Made by a program: the position numbers and the translations under genes. A stretch of DNA of 64,000 bases from Ptiloglossa arizonensis (lineage: Eukaryota; Arthropoda; Insecta; Hymenoptera; Colletidae), in the NCBI RefSeq assembly GCF_051014685.1, contig NW_027478976.1:246910-310909 (forward strand), read 5' to 3'. How positions within the stretch are numbered: the stretch's first letter is position 1; each line of letters opens with the position of its first letter. The notes beneath the pieces were generated by a model, which searched no databases, had not been told where the DNA came from, and saw only the letters and a program-made list of their open reading frames with translations. Positions 38,146-49,516 of this stretch are shown piece by piece.

Positions 38146-41100
38146 ATTACAACTGTATGAGTAGTTTTCCCCTAGGCCGTTCTAGTTATTCGTTTCGAGC
38201 ATCAGAACTGCGAAAATTTGGAGTTTCTCAAGCGTTTCTTACCTCAAAACTGCCATATCTCGCGAACGGATTGACCAATCCGAAAAGATTCTATTGCATC
38301 TGAAAGTAGAAACTAGCCCCATTACAACGGTATGAGTAGTTTTCCCCTAGACCGTTCTAGTTATTCGTTTCGAGTATCAGAACTGCGAAAATTTGGAGTT
38401 TCTCAAGCGTTTCTTACCCCAAAACTGCCATATCTCGCGAACGGATTGACCAATCCGAAAAGTTTCTGTTGCATCTGAAAGTAGAAACTAGCCCCATTAC
38501 AACGGTATGAGTGGTTTTCCACTAGACCGTTCTAGTTATTCGTTTTGAGCATCAGAACTGCGAAAATTTGGAGTTTCTCAAGCGTTTCTTACCTCAAAAC
38601 TGCCATATCTCGCGAACGGATTGACCAATCCGAAAAGTTTCTGTTGCATCTGAAAGTAGAAACTCGCCCCATTACAACGGTATGAGTAGTTTTCCCCTAG
38701 GCCGTTCTTGTTATTCGTTTCGAGCATCAGAACTGCGAAAATTTGGAGTTTCTCAAGCGTTTCTTACCTCAAAACTGCCATATCTCGCGAACGGATTGAC
38801 CAATCCGAAAAGTTCTGTTGCATCTGAAAGTAGAAACTAGCCCCATTACAACGGTATGAGTAGTTTTCCCCTAGGCCGTTCTAGTTATTCGTTTCGAGCA
38901 TCAGAACTGCGAAAATTTTGAGTTTCTCAAGCGTTTCTTACCCCAAAACTGCCATATCTCGCGAACGGATTGACCAATCCGAAAAGTTTCTATTGCATCT
39001 GAAAGTAGAAACTAGCCCCATTATAACGGTATGAGTAGTTTTCCCCTAGACCGTTCTAGTTATTCGTTTCGAGTATCAGAACTGCGAAAATTTGGAGTTT
39101 CTCATGCATTTCTTACCCCAAAACTGCCATATCTCGCGAACGGATTGACCAATCCGAAAAGTTTCTGTTGCATCTGAAAGTAGAAACTAGCCCCATTACA
39201 ACGGTATGAGTAGTTTTCCCCTAGGCCGTTCTAGTTATTCGTTTCGAGCATCAGAACTGCGAAAATTTTGAGTTTCTCAAGCGTTTCTTACCCCAAAACT
39301 GCCATATCTCGCGAACGGATTGACCAATCCGAAAAGATTCTATTGCATCTGAAAGTAGAAACTAGCCCCATTATAACGGTATGAGTAGTTTTCCCCTAGG
39401 CCGTTCTAGTTATTCGTTTCGAGCATCAGAACTGCGAAAATTTTGAGTTTCTCAAGCGTTTCTTACCTCAAAACTGCCATATCTCGCGAACGGATTGACC
39501 AATCCGAAAAGTTTCTGTTGCATCTGAAAGTAGAAACTCGCCCCATTACAACGGTATGAGTAGTTTTCCCCTAGGCCGTTCTTGTTATTCGTTTCGAGCA
39601 TCAGAACTGCGAAAATTTGGAGTTTCTCAAGCGTTTCTTACCTCAAAACTGCCATATCTCGCGAACGGATTGACCAATCCGAAAAGTTCTGTTGCATCTG
39701 AAGGTAGAAACTAGCCCCATTACAACGGTATGAGTAGTTTTCCCCTAGGCCGTTCTAGTTATTCGTTTCGAGCATCAGAACTGCGAAAATTTTGAGTTTC
39801 TCAAGCGTTTCTTACCTCAAAACTGCCATATCTCGCGAACGGATTGACCAATCCGAAAAGTTTCTGTTGCATCTGAAAGTAGAAACTAGCCCCATTACAA
39901 CGGTATGAGTAGTTTTCCCCTAGACCGTTCTAGTTATTCGTTTCGAGCATCAGAACTGCGAAAATTTGGAGTTTCTCAAGCGTTTCTTACCCCAAAACTG
40001 CCATATCTCGCGAACGGATTGACCAATCCGAAAAGTTTCTGTTGCATCTGAAAGTAGAAACTAGCCCCATTACAACGGTATGAGTAGTTTTCCCCTAGAC
40101 CGTTCTAGTTATTCGTTTCGAGCATCAGAACTGCGAAAATTTTGAGTTTCTCAAGCGTTTCTTACCTCAAAACTGCCATATCTCGCGAACGGATTGACCA
40201 ATCCGCAAAGTTTCTGTTGCATCTGAAAGTAGAAACTAGCCCCATTACAACTGTATGAGTAGTTTTCCCCTAGGCCGTTCTAGTTATTCGTTTCGAGCAT
40301 CAGAACTGCGAAAATTTTGAGTTTCTCAAGCGTTTCTTACCCCAAAACTGCCATATCTCGCGAACGGATTGACCAATCCGAAAAGTTTCTATTGCATCTG
40401 AAAGTAGAAACTAGCCCCATTATAACGGTATGAGTAGTTTTCCCCTAGACCGTTCTAGTTATTCGTTTCGAGTATCAGAACTGCGAAAATTTGGAGTTTC
40501 TCAAGCGTTTCTTACCCCAAAAATGCCATATCTCGCGAACGGATTGACCAATCCGAAAAGTTTCTGTTGCATCTGAAAGTAGAAACTAGCCCCATTACAA
40601 CGGTATGAGTAGTTTCCCCCTAGGCCGTTCTAGTTATTCGTTTCGAGCATCAGAACTGCGAAAATTTTGAGTTTCTCAAGCGTTTCTTACCCCAAAACTG
40701 CCATATCTCGCGAACGGATTGACCAATCCGAAAAGTTTCTATTGCATCTGAAAGTAGAAACTAGCCCCATTATAACGGTATGAGTAGTTTTCCCCTAGAC
40801 CGTTCTAGTTATTCGTTTCGAGTATCAGAACTGCGAAAATTTGGAGTTTCTCAAGCGTTTCTTAACTCAAAACTGCCATATCTCGCGAACGGATTGACCA
40901 ATCCGCAAAGTTTCTGTTGCATCTGAAAGTAGAAACTAGCCCCATTACAACTGTATGAGTAGTTTTCCCCTAGGCCGTTCTAGTTATTCGTTTCGAGCAT
41001 CAGAACTGCGAAAATTTGGAGTTTCTCAAGCGTTTCTTACCCCAAAACTGCCATATCTCGCGAACGGATTGACCAATCCGAAAAGTTTCTGTTGCATCTG

Positions 41101-41643
41101 AAAGTAGAAACTAGCCCCATTACAACGGTATGAGTAGTTTTCCCCTAGACCGTTCTAGTTATTCGTTTCGAGCATCAGAACTGCGAAAATTTGGAGTTTC
41201 TCAAGCGTTTCTTACCTCAAAACTGCCATATCTCGCGAACGGATTGACCAATCCGCAAAGTTTCTGTTGCATCTGAAAGTAGAAACTAGCCCCATTACAA
41301 CTGTATGAGTAGTTTTCCCCTAGGCCGTTCTAGTTATTCGTTTCGAGCATCAGAACTGCGAAAATTTTGAGTTTCTCAAGCGTTTCTTACCCCAAAACTG
41401 CCATATCTCGCGAACGGATTGACCAATCCGAAAAGTTTCTATTGCATCTGAAAGTAGAAACTAGCCCCATTATAACGGTATGAGTAGTTTTCCCCTAGAC
41501 CGTTCTAGTTATTCGTTTCGAGTATCAGAACTGCGAAAATTTGGAGTTTCTCAAGCGTTTCTTACCCCAAAAATGCCATATCTCGCGAACGGATTGACCA
41601 ATCCGAAAAGTTTCTGTTGCATCTGAAAGTAGAAACTAGCCCC
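38146..41643. repeat. Super-repeat X, copy 2: 20 monomers (3,498 bp)
   Basis: Same tag order as copy 1 but without the ATTCCAAC monomer and the following T39/ACCGATCC monomer. It keeps GAGTGGTTTTCCACTAG (about 38509), both T39-TT-deletion monomers (about 38814 and 39688), CATGCATTTC (about 39103), GAAGGTAG (about 39701), TAGTTTCCCCC (about 40611) and TTAACTC (about 40863). The shared TT deletions show that these indels predate the duplication. Confidence 0.88.
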
Positions 41644-44441
41644 ATTACAACTGTATGAGTAGTTTTCCCCTAGGCCGTTCTAGTTATTCGTTTCGAGCAT
41701 CAGAACTGCGAAAATTTGGAGTTTCTCAAGCGTTTCTTACCTCAAAACTGCCATATCTCGCGAACGGATTGACCAATCCGAAAAGATTCTATTGCATCTG
41801 AAAGTAGAAACTAGCCCCATTACAACGGTATGAGTAGTTTTCCCCTAGACCGTTCTAGTTATTCGTTTCGAGTATCAGAACTGCGAAAATTTGGAGTTTC
41901 TCAAGCGTTTCTTACCCCAAAACTGCCATATCTCGCGAACGGATTGACCAATCCGAAAAGTTTCTGTTGCATCTGAAAGTAGAAACTAGCCCCATTCCAA
42001 CGGTATGAGTAGTTTTCCCCTAGGCCGTTCTAGTTATTCGTTTCGAGCATCAGAACTGCGAAAATTTGGAGTTTCTCAAGCGTTTCTTACCTCAAAACTG
42101 CCATATCTCGCGAACGGATTGACCAATCCGAAAAGTTTCTGTTGCATCTGAAAGTAGAAACTCGCCCCATTACAACGGTATGAGTAGTTTTCCCCTAGGC
42201 CGTTCTTGTTATTCGTTTCGAGCATCAGAACTGCGAAAATTTGGAGTTTCTCAAGCGTTTCTTACCCCAAAACTGCCATATCTCGCGAACGGATTGACCG
42301 ATCCGAAAAGTTTCTGTTGCATCTGAAAGTAGAAACTAGCCCCATTACAACGGTATGAGTGGTTTTCCACTAGACCGTTCTAGTTATTCGTTTTGAGCAT
42401 CAGAACTGCGAAAATTTGGAGTTTCTCAAGCGTTTCTTACCTCAAAACTGCCATATCTCGCGAACGGATTGACCAATCCGAAAAGTTTCTGTTGCATCTG
42501 AAAGTAGAAACTCGCCCCATTACAACGGTATGAGTAGTTTTCCCCTAGGCCGTTCTTGTTATTCGTTTCGAGCATCAGAACTGCGAAAATTTGGAGTTTC
42601 TCAAGCGTTTCTTACCTCAAAACTGCCATATCTCGCGAACGGATTGACCAATCCGAAAAGTTCTGTTGCATCTGAAAGTAGAAACTAGCCCCATTACAAC
42701 GGTATGAGTAGTTTTCCCCTAGGCCGTTCTAGTTATTCGTTTCGAGCATCAGAACTGCGAAAATTTTGAGTTTCTCAAGCGTTTCTTACCTCAAAACTGC
42801 CATATCTCGCGAACGGATTGACCAATCCGAAAAGTTTCTGTTGCATCTGAAAGTAGAAACTCGCCCCATTACAACGGTATGAGTAGTTTTCCCCTAGGCC
42901 GTTCTTGTTATTCGTTTCGAGCATCAGAACTGCGAAAATTTGGAGTTTCTCAAGCGTTTCTTACCTCAAAACTGCCATATCTCGCGAACGGATTGACCAA
43001 TCCGAAAAGTTCTGTTGCATCTGAAGGTAGAAACTAGCCCCATTACAACGGTATGAGTAGTTTTCCCCTAGGCCGTTCTAGTTATTCGTTTCGAGCATCA
43101 GAACTGCGAAAATTTTGAGTTTCTCAAGCGTTTCTTACCTCAAAACTGCCATATCTCGCGAACGGATTGACCAATCCGAAAAGTTTCTGTTGCATCTGAA
43201 AGTAGAAACTAGCCCCATTACAACGGTATGAGTAGTTTTCCCCTAGACCGTTCTAGTTATTCGTTTCGAGCATCAGAACTGCGAAAATTTGGAGTTTCTC
43301 AAGCGTTTCTTACCCCAAAACTGCCATATCTCGCGAACGGATTGACCAATCCGAAAAGTTTCTGTTGCATCTGAAAGTAGAAACTAGCCCCATTACAACG
43401 GTATGAGTAGTTTTCCCCTAGACCGTTCTAGTTATTCGTTTCGAGCATCAGAACTGCGAAAATTTTGAGTTTCTCAAGCGTTTCTTACCTCAAAACTGCC
43501 ATATCTCGCGAACGGATTGACCAATCCGCAAAGTTTCTGTTGCATCTGAAAGTAGAAACTAGCCCCATTACAACTGTATGAGTAGTTTTCCCCTAGGCCG
43601 TTCTAGTTATTCGTTTCGAGCATCAGAACTGCGAAAATTTTGAGTTTCTCAAGCGTTTCTTACCCCAAAACTGCCATATCTCGCGAACGGATTGACCAAT
43701 CCGAAAAGTTTCTATTGCATCTGAAAGTAGAAACTAGCCCCATTATAACGGTATGAGTAGTTTTCCCCTAGACCGTTCTAGTTATTCGTTTCGAGTATCA
43801 GAACTGCGAAAATTTGGAGTTTCTCAAGCGTTTCTTACCCCAAAAATGCCATATCTCGCGAACGGATTGACCAATCCGAAAAGTTTCTGTTGCATCTGAA
43901 AGTAGAAACTAGCCCCATTACAACGGTATGAGTAGTTTCCCCCTAGGCCGTTCTAGTTATTCGTTTCGAGCATCAGAACTGCGAAAATTTTGAGTTTCTC
44001 AAGCGTTTCTTACCCCAAAACTGCCATATCTCGCGAACGGATTGACCAATCCGAAAAGTTTCTATTGCATCTGAAAGTAGAAACTAGCCCCATTATAACG
44101 GTATGAGTAGTTTTCCCCTAGACCGTTCTAGTTATTCGTTTCGAGTATCAGAACTGCGAAAATTTGGAGTTTCTCAAGCGTTTCTTAACTCAAAACTGCC
44201 ATATCTCGCGAACGGATTGACCAATCCGCAAAGTTTCTGTTGCATCTGAAAGTAGAAACTAGCCCCATTACAACTGTATGAGTAGTTTTCCCCTAGGCCG
44301 TTCTAGTTATTCGTTTCGAGCATCAGAACTGCGAAAATTTGGAGTTTCTCAAGCGTTTCTTACCCCAAAACTGCCATATCTCGCGAACGGATTGACCAAT
44401 CCGAAAAGTTTCTGTTGCATCTGAAAGTAGAAACTAGCCCC
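41644..44441. repeat. Super-repeat X, copy 3 (partial): 16 monomers (2,798 bp)
   Basis: It begins with the A143 monomer and retains the ATTCCAAC and T39/ACCGATCC monomers that copy 2 lost, so it is closer to copy 1 there. It lacks three monomers present in both other copies (the A, the CATGCATTTC B and the A143 A), and it stops matching at 44442, before the final H-I-B trio. Two TT deletions (about 42662 and 43011) are conserved. The three copies therefore differ by separate deletions of whole monomers. Confidence 0.86.
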
Positions 44442-47400
44442 ATTACAACGGTATGAGTAGTTTTCCCCTAGACCGTTCTAGTTATTCGTTTCGAGCATCA
44501 GAACTGCGAAAATTTGGAGTTTCTCAAGCGTTTCTTACCCCAAAACTGCCATATCTCGCGAACGGATTGACCAATCCGAAAAGTTTCTGTTGCATCTGAA
44601 AGTAGAAACTAGCCCAATTACAACGGTATGAGTAGTTTTCCCCTAGACCGTTCTAGTTATTCGTTTCGAGCATCAGAACTGCGAAAATTTTGAGTTTCTC
44701 AAGCGTTTCTTACCCCAAAACTGCCATATCTCGCGAACGGATTGACCAATCCGAAAAGTTTCTATTGCATCTGAAAGTAGAAACTAGTCCCATTATAACG
44801 GTATGAGTAGTTTTCCCCTAGACCGTTCTAGTTATTCGTTTCGAGTATCAGAACTGCGAAAATTTGGAGTTTCTCAAGCGTTTCTTACCTCAAAACTGCC
44901 ATATCTCGCGAACGGATTGACCAATCCGTAAAGTTTCTGTTGCATCTGAAAGTAGAAACTAGCCCCATTACAACGGTATGAGTAGTTTTCCCCTAGACCG
45001 TTCTAGTTATTCGTTTCGAGCATCAGAACTGCGAAAATTTGGAGTTTCTAAAGCGTTTCTTACCTCAAAACTGCCATATCTCGCGAACGGATTGACCAAT
45101 CCGCAAAGTTTCTGTTGCATCTGAAAGTAGAAACTAGCCCCATTACAACTGTATGAGTAGTTTTCCCCTAGGCCGTTCTAGTTATTCGTTTCGAGCATCA
45201 GAACTGCGAAAATTTTGAGTTTCTCAAGCGTTTCTTACCCCAAAACTGCCATATCTCGCGAACGGATTGACCAATCCGAAAAGTTTCTATTGCATCTGAA
45301 AGTAGAAACTAGCCCCATTATAACGGTATGAGTAGTTTTCCCCTAGACCGTTCTAGTTATTCGTTTCGAGTATCAGAACTGCGAAAATTTGGAGTTTCTC
45401 AAGCGTTTCTTACCCCAAAACTGCCATATCTCGCGAACGGATTGACCAATCCGAAAAGTTTCTGTTGCATCTGAAAGTAGAAACTAGCCCCATTACAACG
45501 GTATGAGTAGTTTTCCCCTAGGCCGTTCTAGTTATTCGTTTCGAGCATCAGAACTGCGAAAATTTTGAGTTTCTCAAGCGTTTCTTACCCCAAAACTGCC
45601 ATATCTCGCGAACGGATTGACCAATCCGAAAAGTTTCTATTGCATCTGAAAGTAGAAACTAGCCCCATTATAACGGTATGAGTAGTTTTCCCCTAGACCG
45701 TTCTAGTTATTCGTTTCGAGTATCAGAACTGCGAAAATTTGGAGTTTCTCAAGCGTTTCTTACCCCAAAACTGCCATATCTCGCGAACGGATTGACCAAT
45801 CCGAAAAGTTTCTGTTGCATCTGAAAGTAGAAACTAGCCCCATTACAACGGTATGAGTAGTTTTCCCCTAGGCCGTTCTAGTTATTCGTTTCGAGCATCA
45901 GAACTGCGAAAATTTTGAGTTTCTCAAGCGTTTCTTACCCCAAAACTGCCATATCTCGCGAACGGATTGACCAATCCGAAAAGTTTCTATTGCATCTGAA
46001 AGTAGAAACTAGCCCCATTATAACGGTATGAGTAGTTTTCCCCTAGACCGTTCTAGTTATTCGTTTCGAGTATCAGAACTGCGAAAATTTGGAGTTTCTC
46101 AAGCGTTTCTTACCCCAAAACTGCCATATCTCGCGAACGGATTGACCAATCCGAAAAGTTTCTGTTGCATCTGAAAGTAGAAACTAGCCCCATTACAACG
46201 GTATGAGTAGTTTTCCACTAGACCGTTCTAGTTATTCGGTTTGAGCATCAGAACTGCGAAAATTTGGAGTTTCTCAAGCGTTTCTTACCTCAAAACTGCC
46301 ATATCTCGCGAACGGATTGACCAATCCGAAAAGTTTCTGTTGCATCTGAAAGTAGAAACTAGCCCCATTATAACGGTATGAGTAGTTTTCCCCTAGACCG
46401 TTCTAGTTATTCGTTTCGAGTATCAGAACTGCGAAAATTTGGAGTTTCTCAAGCGTTTCTTACCTCAAAACTGCCATATCTCGCGAACGGATTGACCAAT
46501 CCGTAAAGTTTCTGTTGCATCTGAAAGTAGAAACTAGCCCCATTACAACGGTATGAGTAGTTTTCCCCTAGACCGTTCTAGTTATTCGTTTCGAGCATCA
46601 GAACTGCGAAAATTTGGAGTTTCTCAAGCGTTTCTTACCTCAAAACTGCCATATCTCGCGAACGGATTGACCAATCCGCAAAGTTTCTGTTGCATCTGAA
46701 AGTAGAAACTAGCCCCATTACAACTGTATGAGTAGTTTTCCCCTAGGCCGTTCTAGTTATTCGTTTCGAGCATCAGAACTGCGAAAATTTTGAGTTTCTC
46801 AAGCGTTTCTTACCCCAAAACTGCCATATCTCGCGAACGGATTGACCAATCCGAAAAGATTCTATTGCATCTGAAAGTAGAAACTAGCCCCATTATAACG
46901 GTATGAGTAGTTTTCCCCTAGACCGTTCTAGTTATTCGTTTCGAGTATCAGAACTGCGAAAATTTGGAGTTTCTCAAGCGTTTCTTACCCCAAAAATGCC
47001 ATATCTCGCGAACGGATTGACCAATCCGAAAAGTTTCTGTTGCATCTGAAAGTAGAAACTAGCCCCATTACAACGGTATGAGTAGTTTCCCCCTAGGCCG
47101 TTCTAGTTATTCGTTTCGAGTATCAGAACTGCGAAAATTTGGAGTTTCTCAAGCGTTTCTTACCTCAAAACTGCCATATCTCGCGAACGGATTGACCAAT
47201 CCGTAAAGTTTCTGTTGCATCTGAAAGTAGAAACTAGCCCCATTACAACGGTATGAGTAGTTTTCCCCTAGACCGTTCTAGTTATTCGTTTCGAGCATCA
47301 GAACTGCGAAAATTTGGAGTTTCTAAAGCGTTTCTTACCTCAAAACTGCCATATCTCGCGAACGGATTGACCAATCCGAAAAGTTTCTGTTGCATCTGAA

Positions 47401-48641
47401 AGTAGAAACTAGCCCCATTACAACGGTATGAGTAGTTTTCCACTAGACCGTTCTAGTTATTCGGTTTGAGCATCAGAACTGCGAAAATTTGGAGTTTCTC
47501 AAGCGTTTCTTACCTCAAAACTGCCATATCTCGCGAACGGATTGACCAATCCGAAAAGTTTCTGTTGCATCTGAAAGTAGAAACTAGCCCCATTATAACG
47601 GTATGAGTAGTTTTCCCCTAGACCGTTCTAGTTATTCGTTTCGAGTATCAGAACTGCGAAAATTTGGAGTTTCTCAAGCGTTTCTTACCTCAAAACTGCC
47701 ATATCTCGCGAACGGATTGACCAATCCGTAAAGTTTCTGTTGCATCTGAAAGTAGAAACTAGCCCCATTACAACGGTATGAGTAGTTTTCCCCTAGACCG
47801 TTCTAGTTATTCGTTTCGAGCATCAGAACTGCGAAAATTTGGAGTTTCTCAAGCGTTTCTTACCTCAAAACTGCCATATCTCGCGAACGGATTGACCAAT
47901 CCGCAAAGTTTCTGTTGCATCTGAAAGTAGAAACTAGCCCCATTACAACTGTATGAGTAGTTTTCCCCTAGGCCGTTCTAGTTATTCGTTTCGAGCATCA
48001 GAACTGCGAAAATTTTGAGTTTCTCAAGCGTTTCTTACCCCAAAACTGCCATATCTCGCGAACGGATTGACCAATCCGAAAAGATTCTATTGCATCTGAA
48101 AGTAGAAACTAGCCCCATTACAACGGTATGAGTAGTTTTCCCCTAGACCGTTCTAGTTATTCGTTTCGAGTATCAGAACTGCGAAAATTTGGAGTTTCTC
48201 AAGTGTTTCTTACCCCAAAACTGCCATATCTCGCGAACGGATTGACCAATCCGAAAAGTTTCTGTTGCATCTGAAAGTAGAAACTAGCCCCATTACAACG
48301 GTATGAGTAGTTTTCCCCTAGGCCGTTCTAGTTATTCGTTTCGAGCATCAGAACTGCGAAAATTTTGAGTTTCTCAAGCGTTTCTTACCCCAAAACTGCC
48401 ATATCTCGCGAACGGATTGACCAATCCGAAAAGTTTCTATTGCATCTGAAAGTAGAAACTAGCCCCATTATAACGGTATGAGTAGTTTTCCCCTAGACCG
48501 TTCTAGTTATTCGTTTCGAGTATCAGAACTGCGAAAATTTGGAGTTTCTCAAGCGTTTCTTACCCCAAAACTGCCATATCTCGCGAACGGATTGACCAAT
48601 CCGAAAAGTTTCTGTTGCATCTGAAAGTAGAAACTAGCCCC
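44442..48641. repeat. Mixed segment, 24 monomers, with a 7-monomer duplication
   Basis: The segment contains a run of B-A-B-A-B (45317-46191) and then the series E'-G-H-I, which occurs at 46192 and again at 47417, exactly 1,225 bp (7 monomers) apart; both E' copies share the rare TTCGGTTTG. The mark TCTAAAGCG also occurs twice (about 45047 and 47332). The monomer at 47067 begins with the TAGTTTCCCCC mark of super-repeat X and ends with G marks (T55, T99, T138), so it is a hybrid. The tail (48117-48641) leads into the right-hand duplicated domain. Confidence 0.82.
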
Positions 48642-49516
48642 ATTACAACGGTATGAGTAGTTTTCCCCTAGGCCGTTCTAGTTACTCGTTTCGAGCATCA
48701 GAACTGCGAAAATTTTGAGTTTCTCAAGCGTTTCTTACCCCAAAACTGCCATATCTCGCGAACGGATTGACCAATCCGAAAAGTTTCTCTTGCATCTGAA
48801 AGTAGAAACTAGCCCCATTATAACGGTATGAGTAGTTTTCCCCTAGACCGTTCTAGTTATTCGTTTCGAGTATCAGAACTGCGAAAATTTGGAGTTTTTC
48901 AAGCGTTTCTTACCCCGAAACTGCCATATCTCGCGAACGGATTGACCAATCCGAAAAGTTTCTGTTGCATCTGAAAGTAGAAACTAGCCCCATTACAACG
49001 GTATGAGTAGTTTTCCCCTAGGCCGTTCTAGTTATTCGTTTCGAGCATCAGAACTGCGAAAATTTTGAGTTTCTCAAGCGTTTCTTACCCCAAAACTGCC
49101 ATATCTCGCGAACGGATTGACCAATCCGAAAAGTTTCTATTGCATCTGAAAGTAGAAACTAGCCCGATTATAACGGTATGAGTAGTTTTCCCCTAGACCG
49201 TTCTAGTTATTCGTTTCGAGTATCAGAACTGCGAAAATTTGGAGTTTCTCAAGCGTTTCTTACCCCAAAACTGCCATATCTCGCGAACGGATTGACCAAT
49301 CCGAAAAGTTTCTATTGCATCTGAAAGTAGAAACTAGCCCCATTATAACGGTATGAGTAGTTTTCCCCTAGACCGTTCTAGTTATTCGTTTCGAGTATCA
49401 GAACTGCGAAAATTTGGAGTTTCTCAAGCGTTTCTTACTTCAAAACTGCCATATCTCGCGAACGGATTGACCAATCCGAAAAGTTTCTGTTGCATCTGAA
49501 AGTAGAAACTAGCCCC

